Shown piece after piece: positions 1 to 7,219 of a stretch of DNA of 16,445 nucleotides. The number at the start of each line of letters is the position of its first letter. The first letter of the stretch is position 1. The stretch is from NCBI GenBank assembly GCA_003154135.1, contig PMCN01000187.1, positions 1 through 16,445 of the forward strand, in the 5' to 3' direction. The notes beneath the pieces were generated by a model. The model did no database searches and was not told the DNA's origin. It was given only the letters and a program-made list of their open reading frames with translations. A program made the translations under genes and the position numbers. This DNA is from Acidimicrobiaceae bacterium. Its GTDB lineage: Bacteria; Actinomycetota; Acidimicrobiia; Acidimicrobiales; Ilumatobacteraceae.

Positions 1-1509
1 CTGCAGCACCTCGGCATCATCTTCGCGATGTACGCGCTGGCACGGGCGTGGGGCCACCGGACGGGCGTCATCGCCGCCGTCACCGTCACGCTCTTGGTGC
101 TCACCCCCATCGGTCTGTCGGCGCTGGCGTGGGAAGGGGCCATCGCCCTCGGCCTGTGGAGCGTGGTGGCGGGTGTGCGCGCGCTGCACACCGACGGCAC
201 GCTTCGCCGTCGAGCGCTCGTCGCGGCCGGATTGCTCACCGGTTTCGCACTCGGCTACCGGCCCGACCTCGTCGTCGCGCTGGCCCTGGTGCACGGATGG
301 CTGCTCTGGCAGCGCCATCGCACCGACGGGCGCCCGTTCGGGCGCACCGTCTCGCCATGGCTCATCGGGCTCGCCGTCGGCGCCATCCCGCTGATCGTGC
401 ACTTCGCGATGGCAGGGGTGAGCGCCAGCATCCGCGGCATGTTCCTCGACCCGGTCCTGCACCTGCGCCCTGGGCGCGAGCTACCCCGCCCGCCGAGCTT
501 CCATCGCATCGACGGCGCGCTGCAGGCGGTGGCAGAAGGCCCGGCCGATGCACCGTGGTGGAAGTTCCCCGCGATGTCGGCGAACCATCAGCTGTTCTTC
601 TGGTTCTTCGTCGTGTTCGTGGTGGCCATCGGCGTGCCGGCGTGCGCGTGGTGGCTGTGGCGTCGTTCCGGCCGGTCGAGCACGCACCTCGCCGTGCTGT
701 TCGCGGCGTCGCTCTTCGGCCTCGGCATGCTGCCCCAGGCATGGCAGCGGCCCGACAGCACGCACCTTGCCTGGGGGTCGTGCGTGTCGTTCGCGTTGCT
801 CCCCTGCCTGCTGGTCGAGCTGCTCCCCCGCTGGCGGCCGGCCGCCCGCGTGCGCATGGTGCAGCGCCACTCGCCAATGGTCGCCGGGGCCGTGGTGGGC
901 GCGCTCATGTTCGTGATCTGCCCGTTCTTCACGTACCGCTACTACCTCTTGCAGACCCGCATCGCGGTGGGAAACAAGCCGGGCGGGTACGAGGTGTCGC
1001 GCGACGGGCGACGCTTCTACTTCGGCAACCAGGCACTGCAGGAGAGCAGCCAGGCGGCGATCGACGACCTGGCGGCGAAGATGCAACCCGGCGAGCGGCT
1101 GCTCGTCGGGCCCGCCGACCTGAGCCGCACCATCTACAGCGACGTCGTGTTCTACTACCTGTTCCCCGAGCTCAGGCCGGCCACCTACTACATCGAGATG
1201 GATCCGGGCCTTGCCGACCGCGAGGGCTCACGGCTGGCCTCCGACGTGCAGTCGGCCGACTGGCTCATCCTCACCAACTTCTGGACCGGCTGGTTCGAGC
1301 CCAACGCGTCGAGCACCTTCGGCAGCGAGGCACCCAACGAGGTGGTGGCCGACCACTTCTGCCTCGTCGGCAACTACGACAACGCGCTCGTCATGCTGTA
1401 CCACAAGTGCGCGCAGGGCGACGGCGTCAGTCCGGCAGGCATCGGCATCGGCACGCAGCGCCGAGCCGACTTCGACCGCGAGCTGGCCAAGCGGGCAGCG
1501 AACGGCTGA
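1..1509 (+). CDS. Polytopic membrane protein, probable GT-C-type glycosyltransferase (5' truncated)
   Basis: The reading frame is open from the first base (codons 1-27 encode a hydrophobic stretch, LQHLGIIFA), so the ATG at 28 is probably internal and the gene begins upstream of the window. Counting from that ATG, hydrophobic segments lie near residues 12-50 (two spans), 64-95, 108-130, 187-212, 220-240, 247-265 and 284-304. A soluble C-terminal domain of about 190 residues follows, presumably outside the membrane. This layout (multi-span body plus C-terminal globular domain) is typical of GT-C lipid-linked sugar transferases, but I see no diagnostic catalytic motif because the N-terminal loop where it would lie is missing. 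It converges on dprE2 with an 18-bp gap, so it is next to the arabinose-donor genes but not co-transcribed with them. A role as a polyprenyl-phosphate-sugar-dependent transferase is inference. Confidence 0.6.
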   Translation: MQHLGIIFAMYALARAWGHRTGVIAAVTVTLLVLTPIGLSALAWEGAIALGLWSVVAGVRALHTDGTLRRRALVAAGLLTGFALGYRPDLVVALALVHGWLLWQRHRTDGRPFGRTVSPWLIGLAVGAIPLIVHFAMAGVSASIRGMFLDPVLHLRPGRELPRPPSFHRIDGALQAVAEGPADAPWWKFPAMSANHQLFFWFFVVFVVAIGVPACAWWLWRRSGRSSTHLAVLFAASLFGLGMLPQAWQRPDSTHLAWGSCVSFALLPCLLVELLPRWRPAARVRMVQRHSPMVAGAVVGALMFVICPFFTYRYYLLQTRIAVGNKPGGYEVSRDGRRFYFGNQALQESSQAAIDDLAAKMQPGERLLVGPADLSRTIYSDVVFYYLFPELRPATYYIEMDPGLADREGSRLASDVQSADWLILTNFWTGWFEPNASSTFGSEAPNEVVADHFCLVGNYDNALVMLYHKCAQGDGVSPAGIGIGTQRRADFDRELAKRAANG

Positions 1510-1527
1510 CCGGCAAGGTGATCGGTG

Positions 1528-2289
1528 TCAGCCCAGGGGCAGACGACGCCACACCGGGCCGGGTACGTGACGCAGGGTCATGAACACGTAGCGCAGGATG
1601 CCGGGCGCCCACACCATGCGGCGCTTGGCGCGCAAGCCCTTGGCGGTCACCTCGGCCACCTTCTCGGGCGTGGTGGCGAACGGGGCTGCCTTCTTGCCGA
1701 CCGTCATCGCCGAGTGCACGAAGCCGGGGCGCACGATCATCATGTGCACGCCGTCGCCGGCCAGCTCGTCGCCGAAGCCCTGCGCGAAGCCGTCGATTCC
1801 GGCCTTGGTGCCGCCGTAGACGGGGTTCGCGCTGCGCACCCGTTCGCCGGCGACGCTGCTGAGCAGCACGATGCCACCGTGGCCCTGCGTTCGCATGCGG
1901 TTGGCGACGGCGATGGTGGCCGTGATGGTGCCGGTGAAGTTGACGTGTGCGATCTCGGCCGCCGCCGCGACGTCGCGCGACGTGGCCTCGCCGTCTCCGA
2001 GCAGAGCGAACGCGACGATGGCCAGGTCGACGTCGCCGTGTCGTTCGACCACCGAGGCCACCACGGCCTCGTGCGTGTCGGTGGCGGCGCCGTCGAAGGC
2101 CACCACATCGACGGTGAGCCCGTCGTGGCGCAGCCCGGCCGCGGCCCGCTCGCCCTTCTCGACGTTGCGGCAGGCGAGCACCACCGTGCGCGCCGCGGGG
2201 CTGAGCAGCTCGCGCACGATGGCCAGGCCGATGTCGCTGGTTCCGCCGAGGAGCAGGATGGTCTGCGGTTCGCCGAGTGCGTTGTCCAT
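1528..2289 (-). CDS. dprE2: DprE2, decaprenylphosphoryl-2-keto-ribose reductase (SDR family)
   Basis: This enzyme catalyses the second half of the DPR-to-DPA epimerisation: NAD(P)H-dependent reduction of the 2-keto intermediate made by DprE1 to decaprenylphosphoryl-arabinose, the arabinosyl donor of cell-envelope glycans. The 253-residue product matches the roughly 254-residue mycobacterial enzyme. Visible features are a Rossmann nucleotide loop GGTSDIG (residues 15-21), the catalytic Ser pair near 144-145 and the Tyr158-xxx-Lys162 dyad in YGGTKAG. Family-specific blocks AGERVRSANPVYG and VWAPGILRYV closely resemble those I recall from Rv3791. The ATG at 2289 is chosen because the upstream extension runs back into dprE1 in another frame. 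An AAGGA overlapping the dprE1 stop codon lies 13 nt upstream, a slightly long spacing. It is the last gene of the long minus-strand operon, 17 nt after dprE1. Confidence 0.93.
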   Translation of the reverse strand: MDNALGEPQTILLLGGTSDIGLAIVRELLSPAARTVVLACRNVEKGERAAAGLRHDGLTVDVVAFDGAATDTHEAVVASVVERHGDVDLAIVAFALLGDGEATSRDVAAAAEIAHVNFTGTITATIAVANRMRTQGHGGIVLLSSVAGERVRSANPVYGGTKAGIDGFAQGFGDELAGDGVHMMIVRPGFVHSAMTVGKKAAPFATTPEKVAEVTAKGLRAKRRMVWAPGILRYVFMTLRHVPGPVWRRLPLG

Positions 2290-2306
2290 GGTGGTCAGAG
2301 GTTCCT

Positions 2307-3668
2307 TCAGTCGGTGAGGCCCAGGCGGCGCGACAGGTCGCTCTGCCACAGGCCGTTCGGGTCGACGGCGTCGCGGATGGCTTTCCACTCGTCGAGCCGT
2401 GGGTAGCCGCGCCTGATGGCATCGGGCGTGGTGTGCGAGTCCTTGGTGAAGTAGTGCCGACCGCCGGCGTCGAGCACGATGCGATCGAGGCCGTGGAGCA
2501 GCTCGCCGAGGCCGTGCGAAGCGGCGGGCACGTCGAGCGCCAGGGTCCAGCCGAGCGCCGGGAAGCTCAGTGGCGCCGGGTTGCCGGCACCGAACCGTTT
2601 GAGCACGGCGAGGAAGCTGGCGGCACCCGCCTCGGACAGGCGCTCGATGACGGTGCGCATCGCGGCCTCCTCACCGAAGGGCACGACGAACTGGTACTGC
2701 ACCATGCCGCCGGCGCCGTACACCCGGTTCCAGCGGCCCACCACGTCGAGCGGGTGGAAGAACGATCCGATGCTCTGGATCTCGCCGATCCGCCGACGCG
2801 GTGCCTTGCGGAACCAGAACTCGTTGAATGCCGCCACCGTGGTGTGGTTGATGAACCCCATCGGCGGGACGAGCGGCGGCACCGAGACGAGCTGGTGCGG
2901 GCCATAGGCCAGCGGGTCGGCAGCGGCTTTGGCCGACAGCTGGTCGAGCCTGGCGTGGTCGCCGCGGCCGAGCACGCTGCGCCCGAGATGGCGGCCCTTG
3001 GCCAGCGGGTCGATCCAGGCGACGCTGTAGCGCACGTCGTCGTCGGGGCTCGTCATCTCGGCGAACAGCGTGTCGAGATCGGGCACACGGATGGTGTCGA
3101 CGGCCATGCGGCTGGTCTCGATGGGCAGCAGCCTCACCGTCGCCTCGAGGATGATGCCGGTGAGGCCCATGCCGCCCACCGTCGCCCAGAACAGCGCTGG
3201 TTGCTGATCGGGACCCAGCAGCACCTGTGAGCCGTCGGCCAGCAACAGCGTGAGCGACTCGACGTGGTTGCCGAACGAGCCCTCGACGTGATGGTTCTTG
3301 CCGTGGATGTCGCTGGCGATGGCGCCGCCGATGGTGACGAAGCGCGTGCCGGGTGTGACCGGTACGAACCAACCGCGCGGCACGATGACGCGCAGCAGGT
3401 CATCGATGCTCACCCCGGCAGGCACGGTGACGGTGCCCCGCTCCGGGTGCAGCACGGCTTGATGCGCGGCGCCCAGCAGGCGCAGCACCAAGCCGCCGGA
3501 GTTCTGCGCGGCGTCGCCGTAGCTGCGACCCAGACCGCGCACGAGCGCACCGCGGGGTCCGGCGTCGCGCAAGGCGGCCACGACCTCGTGGTTGGGCACC
3601 TCGACCACCTCGGCGACGGTCGCGTTGGTGCGGCCCCAGCCGGCGAGCGCGCGATGCGGTGCCTGCAT
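2307..3668 (-). CDS. dprE1: DprE1, FAD-dependent decaprenylphosphoryl-ribose 2'-oxidase
   Basis: DprE1 oxidises the 2'-OH of decaprenylphosphoryl-ribose with FAD to give the keto intermediate reduced by DprE2. The 453-residue product is close to the mycobacterial length (about 461). The N-terminal FAD-binding PCMH-type half shows RGLGRSYGD (44-52), VPAGVS (82-87) and the block HGKNHHVEGSFGNHV (122-136), which includes the conserved His region. The C-terminal half holds LGWTLALDVP (372-381) and TKDSHTT (408-414) with the substrate-site Lys409. The residue aligned with mycobacterial Cys387, the covalent target of benzothiazinones, is Ala377 here. The ATG at 3668 shares its A with the stop codon of the upstream methyltransferase (TGATG), which implies translational coupling and argues against the longer in-frame extension to 3980. 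No signal peptide is visible. Confidence 0.95.
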   Translation of the reverse strand: MQAPHRALAGWGRTNATVAEVVEVPNHEVVAALRDAGPRGALVRGLGRSYGDAAQNSGGLVLRLLGAAHQAVLHPERGTVTVPAGVSIDDLLRVIVPRGWFVPVTPGTRFVTIGGAIASDIHGKNHHVEGSFGNHVESLTLLLADGSQVLLGPDQQPALFWATVGGMGLTGIILEATVRLLPIETSRMAVDTIRVPDLDTLFAEMTSPDDDVRYSVAWIDPLAKGRHLGRSVLGRGDHARLDQLSAKAAADPLAYGPHQLVSVPPLVPPMGFINHTTVAAFNEFWFRKAPRRRIGEIQSIGSFFHPLDVVGRWNRVYGAGGMVQYQFVVPFGEEAAMRTVIERLSEAGAASFLAVLKRFGAGNPAPLSFPALGWTLALDVPAASHGLGELLHGLDRIVLDAGGRHYFTKDSHTTPDAIRRGYPRLDEWKAIRDAVDPNGLWQSDLSRRLGLTD

Positions 3669-4420
3669 CAGTACGGCCACTCCGGCTCGCGGTGGGTGAT
3701 CTTCTGCAGCACGCCACCGAGCTTCGCGGTGATGAGCACCTTCACCGACAAGTTCTTCACGAACCACGGCAGTTGCGCCATCTGCCGCAGGCCGTTGAAC
3801 AGCCGACTCTTCCAGGTGCCGTCGAGGTCGGCGCGGTACTCGGTGAGCGACCGGGCTCGACCCACGTAGCGGAACCGGTTGCCGAACACGAGCGCCCGCA
3901 GGATGGCGCCCGTGACGCCGAGCGACGAGAACGAGTCGTGGATGAGCAGCGTGCCGCCGGGGGCGACGCGTGCTCCCCACTGGCGGATGTCGGCCAGCGC
4001 CGGCCCGTAACGGTGCGCGCCGTCGACGTAGAGCACCGCCAGCTCACCGTGCACCTCGCTGTGTGCGGCATCGCTGAACGCCCGGATGTGGCGCACACGA
4101 CGGGCCACTCCGGCGGCCTCGAGGTTGGCGTTGAACACGTCGTGGTCGGTGGCGGCCTCGGCCTGGAAGCCGTCGATCTCCTGTGGCCCCCGGTCGTTGC
4201 CGGCATGTGGGTCGATGGCGACGATCGCGACCCCTTCGGGCGCGGCGCTGGCGAGCACGATCGTGCTGCGGCCGCGGAAGCTGCCGATCTCGACGATGGT
4301 GTCGCCCGAGCGCGTCGCGGCTGCGGCGCGGAAGAGCCGCTCGGCCTGGTCGGGGCTCATCCACCCATCGACGTCGCGTACCGCCGTCAGCGTGTCGTCG
4401 AAGCTGCGCAGACCGTTCAT
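3668..4420 (-). CDS. Class I SAM-dependent methyltransferase embedded in the DPA cassette
   Basis: This 250-residue protein has a class I methyltransferase core: motif I VEIGSFRGRST (43-53), an acidic residue at the end of the second strand (AIDPHAG, Asp70), the metal/catechol-type block YVDGAHRYG (131-139), and RVAPGGTLLIHD (151-162). It resembles the Methyltransf_24 type often found among envelope glycan or O-methyltransferase genes. The C-terminal about 60 residues (from 190) are basic and amphipathic (SRLFNGLRQMAQLPWFVKNL), which could favour membrane association. The ATG at 4420 is preferred because AAGGTG lies 9 nt upstream; a GTG at 4432 overlapping the ubiA stop (GTGA) is an alternative that adds four residues. 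It sits between the DPPR synthase gene and dprE1, joined to both by an 8-nt gap and a 1-nt overlap. Its substrate cannot be deduced; a polyprenyl-linked or arabinan sugar is a guess from context. Confidence 0.85.
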   Translation of the reverse strand: MNGLRSFDDTLTAVRDVDGWMSPDQAERLFRAAAATRSGDTIVEIGSFRGRSTIVLASAAPEGVAIVAIDPHAGNDRGPQEIDGFQAEAATDHDVFNANLEAAGVARRVRHIRAFSDAAHSEVHGELAVLYVDGAHRYGPALADIRQWGARVAPGGTLLIHDSFSSLGVTGAILRALVFGNRFRYVGRARSLTEYRADLDGTWKSRLFNGLRQMAQLPWFVKNLSVKVLITAKLGGVLQKITHREPEWPY

Positions 4421-4428
4421 CTCGGCGG

Positions 4429-5310
4429 TCACCTTACGTACACCCCGAGCCCGAACACGATCAGCCACAGCACGCCCAACGCCTGGAGCGTGCGATCGGA
4501 GACGAAGATCTCCTCCGGCGCCGCGCCGTGGCCCTGCTCGAGGATGAGCACGTAGCGCAGCAGCGCGGTGAGCATCGGCACGATGGAGAGCTCGTAGAAC
4601 GGCCAGGAGGTGCCCGAGACCTCCTTGGTGGTGAACGCCCACTCGCAGTACGAGACCAGGGTGGCGCCCACGGTGACCGAGATGACGATGCGCAGGAAAC
4701 CCAACGTGTAGTCGTCGAGCGATGCCCGCGCCGCGCCCGCATGATCGCCGAACTCGCGAAGCTCGGCGTAACGCTTGCCGGTGACGATGAACAGCGAGCC
4801 GAACGATGTGCACAGCAGGAACCACGAGCTCATCTTCACGTCGGTGGCCACCGCGCCGGCGATGGCACGCAGCACGAAGCCGACCGCCACCACCACGAGA
4901 TCGACGACGGCGACGTGCTTGAGCCAGATGCTGTAGGTGGTGGTGAGGGCCACGTAGCCGACGGCCACGCAGCCGAGCTTCCAGTGCACGGCGAACGCCA
5001 GGCCGAGGCCACCGAGGAGCAGCAGCACACCCACCACGCGTGCGGTGGCGAGCGGCACGACACCGCTCGCGATGGGCCGGTTGCGCTTGGTGGGGTGACG
5101 GCGGTCGGCCTCGACGTCGTGGATGTCGTTCCAGTAGTACGTGCCGCTGCTCACCAGGCAGAAGGCCACGAAGGCCAGGAACGTGCGCCCGAAGAACGAC
5201 CAGTCGTCGAGCACGCCGGCGGCCGCCGGGGCAGCGAACACGAGCACGTTCTTCGCCCACTGCTTGGGGCGCGCCTGGCGGAGGAGTCCGCGTGTGAGGC
5301 CCGAGCTCAT
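4429..5310 (-). CDS. ubiA: UbiA-family decaprenyl-phosphate phosphoribosyltransferase (DPPR synthase)
   Basis: This integral membrane prenyltransferase-fold enzyme transfers 5-phosphoribose from PRPP to polyprenyl phosphate, giving DPPR, the first committed step to decaprenylphosphoryl-arabinose. The 293-residue product is near the 302 residues of mycobacterial Rv3806c. It carries the metal-binding motif NDxxDxxxD as NDIHDVEAD (61-69), followed by RHPTKRNRPIASGVVP (71-86), and the family-specific stretches SSWFLLCTSFGSLF (161-174) and GKRYAEL (178-184). About eight or nine hydrophobic spans run through the chain. These blocks distinguish it from UbiA prenyltransferases of quinone or haem synthesis. 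The ATG at 5310 overlaps the stop of the HAD gene by 4 nt (ATGA), which selects it over a longer frame reaching 5547. Context with dprE1/dprE2 in the same operon strongly supports the role. Confidence 0.94.
   Translation of the reverse strand: MSSGLTRGLLRQARPKQWAKNVLVFAAPAAAGVLDDWSFFGRTFLAFVAFCLVSSGTYYWNDIHDVEADRRHPTKRNRPIASGVVPLATARVVGVLLLLGGLGLAFAVHWKLGCVAVGYVALTTTYSIWLKHVAVVDLVVVAVGFVLRAIAGAVATDVKMSSWFLLCTSFGSLFIVTGKRYAELREFGDHAGAARASLDDYTLGFLRIVISVTVGATLVSYCEWAFTTKEVSGTSWPFYELSIVPMLTALLRYVLILEQGHGAAPEEIFVSDRTLQALGVLWLIVFGLGVYVR
4430..4435 (-). promoter_or_regulatory. Shine-Dalgarno AAGGTG that sets the methyltransferase start
   Basis: On the minus strand AAGGTG ends 9 nt before the ATG at 4420 and overlaps the last codons and the TGA of ubiA. 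It supports ATG at 4420 over the GTG at 4432, which is itself part of this site, and suggests termination-reinitiation coupling between ubiA and the methyltransferase gene. Confidence 0.5.
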
Positions 5311-5945
5311 GCCCGGTACCCCGCCGGCACGGCCGAGACGACGGTGCCCCTCACCAGCAGCGGGTGATCGGCCCGCGCCAGCAGCTCGCGGTCGCCGGCA
5401 CTGTCGCCGTAGGCCCACACGGTGGCGTCGTCGAGCTCGCACTCGGCGAGCCACTCGTCGAGGCGGCGCACCTTCTCGGCCGCTCGGCAGTTCCGGCCGT
5501 CGAGACCGTCGGCGAACTCGTCGCCCGCGCGCAGCGGTTCGGCGCACAGCACTCCGTCGACCCCGAGGGTGCGCCCCAGCGGCCGCAGGTACGGCCCCAG
5601 CGACGCCGAGACGAGCACGATGCGGTGGCCCATGCGCTGATGCCAGCGCAGGCGGGAGACGGTGTCGGGCCGTAGCCAGCCCCTTGCAACGTGTTCGGCG
5701 AACTGCTCGCCCAACTGCTCGACCTGACTCACCTTGCGACCGCGGAGCACCCCGCCGACGAGCAGCTCCTTGAAGGCGTCGCGGTCGCGCCGCGCCGCCG
5801 CCTTCAGCGACGTGGTCGGCCGGCGGACGACGGCGGTGGTGAGGCCGCGCCAGCCGCCCACGCGCAGCAGGAACGGCCGCACGCAGTCGCGCACCGTGAG
5901 GGTGCCGTCGACGTCGAAGGCCGCCACCTCGATCGGTTGGGTCAT
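5307..5945 (-). CDS. HAD-IB family phosphatase, candidate DPPR 5'-phosphatase
   Basis: This 212-residue haloacid dehalogenase-superfamily hydrolase has all four motifs: DVDGT (Asp11 nucleophile, Asp13 acid/base), motif II Ser113 in LVSAS, motif III Lys158 in AAEKVRRL, and motif IV YGDSAGDREL (Asp181, Asp185). The helical cap between motifs I and II and the SerB-like spacing put it in the HAD-IB group (SerB/CicA-like). It has no clear membrane span. It overlaps aroA and ubiA by 4 nt on each side (ATGA junctions), so its product should be made in step with the DPPR synthase. In mycobacteria the 5'-phosphate of DPPR is thought to be removed by a PAP2-type protein encoded next to ubiA (Rv3807c); here a HAD enzyme holds that position. 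Phosphoserine phosphatase or another small-phosphoester role remains possible. Confidence 0.82.
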   Translation of the reverse strand: MTQPIEVAAFDVDGTLTVRDCVRPFLLRVGGWRGLTTAVVRRPTTSLKAAARRDRDAFKELLVGGVLRGRKVSQVEQLGEQFAEHVARGWLRPDTVSRLRWHQRMGHRIVLVSASLGPYLRPLGRTLGVDGVLCAEPLRAGDEFADGLDGRNCRAAEKVRRLDEWLAECELDDATVWAYGDSAGDRELLARADHPLLVRGTVVSAVPAGYRA

Positions 5946-7210
5946 CGCAAGCTCTCGATCATCGCCCAGAAGTCGGGCCAGCTCTTGGACACCACATCGG
6001 GGTCCTCCACGATGATGCCACTCGCCCCCAGCCCGACGAGCGCGAACGACATCGCCAGCCGATGGTCGTGGTGCGTGCCCAGCGTCGCCGTGTGCGGCAC
6101 GCTCCGGCGCACCACCAGGCCGTCAGGGTTGTCGACGGCGTCGATGCCCGCGCGGCGCAGCTCGGCGCACAGGTCGGTGAGGCGGTCGCTCTCCTTGTTG
6201 CGGATGAAGCCCACGCCGTGGATGTCGGTCACCCCGCTGGCGAACGGCGCGACGGCGGCAAGGGTGGGCACGAGGTCGGAGAGGTCGACCATGTCGATCT
6301 CGATGCCGCGCAACGAGCCGCTGCGCGTGACGGTGGTGCCCGTGTGGTCCTGCAGCACCGCGCAGCCCATGCGGGCGAGCACGTGGCAGAACGTCGCATC
6401 GCCCTGGATGGAGCGGTCGGTGAGTCCGGGCACCCGCACGGTGCCGCCGCAGATGGCCGCCGCCGCGAGGGGGTAGCTGGCCGAGCTGGCATCGGGCTCG
6501 ATGGTGTAGTTGCGCGCGGCATAGCGACCGGGCGGTACGGAGATGATGCGGTCGCCGAGCTCGACACCCGGCACGCCGAACTCCGCCATCACGGCTGCCG
6601 TGATGCGGATGTACGGACGCGACACCAGCGGCGTGGTGAGCACGAAACGCAGGCCGTTGGGGAAGTACGGCGCGATGAGCATCAGGGCGGTGAGGTACTG
6701 GCTGCTCACATCGCCCCGCAGCGACACCTCGTCGAGGGTGATGTCGACCGGGCCCTCGATGGTGACGGGGAGGTGGCCCCACTCCTCACCCTGGCGCACG
6801 TGCACCCCCATCGACACGAGCGCGTCGTGCAGCGGCGCCATCGGGCGACGGCGCAGCGGCGGCAGGCCGTCGATCGTGTACGGCCCGGGCCCCAAGGCGG
6901 CGACGGCCGTGATGAACCGCGAGGTGGTGCCGGCCAGGCGGGTGGGCAGGGTGAGCGGCCCGCGGCGGAAGCGGCGCACTCCCCCGTCGATGGTGACCGT
7001 GCCGTCGGCGCGTTCGACCTCGAGGCCGAGCACGCGCAGGCAGTCGAGCATCGCCTCGGTGTCGTCGCCGTCGGGCACGTCGCGCAGCACCGATTCGCCC
7101 TCGGCGAGAGCGGCGCACACGAGGGCCCGGTTGGCCACGCTCTTCGATCCCGGTACGTGGATCACCGCATCGAGCGGGGCGCCGAGCGGCGCGACGCGGT
7201 ACACGTCCAC
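5942..7210 (-). CDS. aroA: 3-phosphoshikimate 1-carboxyvinyltransferase (EPSP synthase)
   Basis: AroA condenses shikimate-3-phosphate with PEP in the sixth step of the shikimate pathway, in the cytosol. The 422-residue product is full length for the family. Motifs are PGSKSVANRAL (20-30; Lys23, Arg28), LAGTTSRF (92-99), the phosphate-binding SSQYLTALML (169-178), Asp312 in DLSDLVPT, FIRNKESDRL with Glu340, DHRLAMS (382-388), and the C-terminal SKSWPDFW (408-415) with Lys409. The loop at 92-99 differs from the enterobacterial NAGTAMRP form and is closer to the actinobacterial type; the position equivalent to E. coli Pro101 is Phe99. The start is a GTG at 7210 with TGAGG 8 nt upstream, near the end of tyrA (9-nt gap). 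Its stop overlaps the HAD gene start by 4 nt. Confidence 0.96.
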   Translation of the reverse strand: MDVYRVAPLGAPLDAVIHVPGSKSVANRALVCAALAEGESVLRDVPDGDDTEAMLDCLRVLGLEVERADGTVTIDGGVRRFRRGPLTLPTRLAGTTSRFITAVAALGPGPYTIDGLPPLRRRPMAPLHDALVSMGVHVRQGEEWGHLPVTIEGPVDITLDEVSLRGDVSSQYLTALMLIAPYFPNGLRFVLTTPLVSRPYIRITAAVMAEFGVPGVELGDRIISVPPGRYAARNYTIEPDASSASYPLAAAAICGGTVRVPGLTDRSIQGDATFCHVLARMGCAVLQDHTGTTVTRSGSLRGIEIDMVDLSDLVPTLAAVAPFASGVTDIHGVGFIRNKESDRLTDLCAELRRAGIDAVDNPDGLVVRRSVPHTATLGTHHDHRLAMSFALVGLGASGIIVEDPDVVSKSWPDFWAMIESLR

Positions 7211-7219
7211 GGCCCGGCC

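Noticed and set aside
48..1583. A 511-codon plus-strand frame overlapping the membrane protein in another phase.
   Set aside because: Its translation is Arg/His-rich without hydrophobic segments, whereas the competing frame encodes clear membrane spans and a folded domain and is open from the window edge.
4183..5367. A 394-codon plus-strand open frame opposite ubiA and the methyltransferase gene.
   Set aside because: Low-complexity Arg/His-rich translation antisense to well-supported genes; no domain or start signal.
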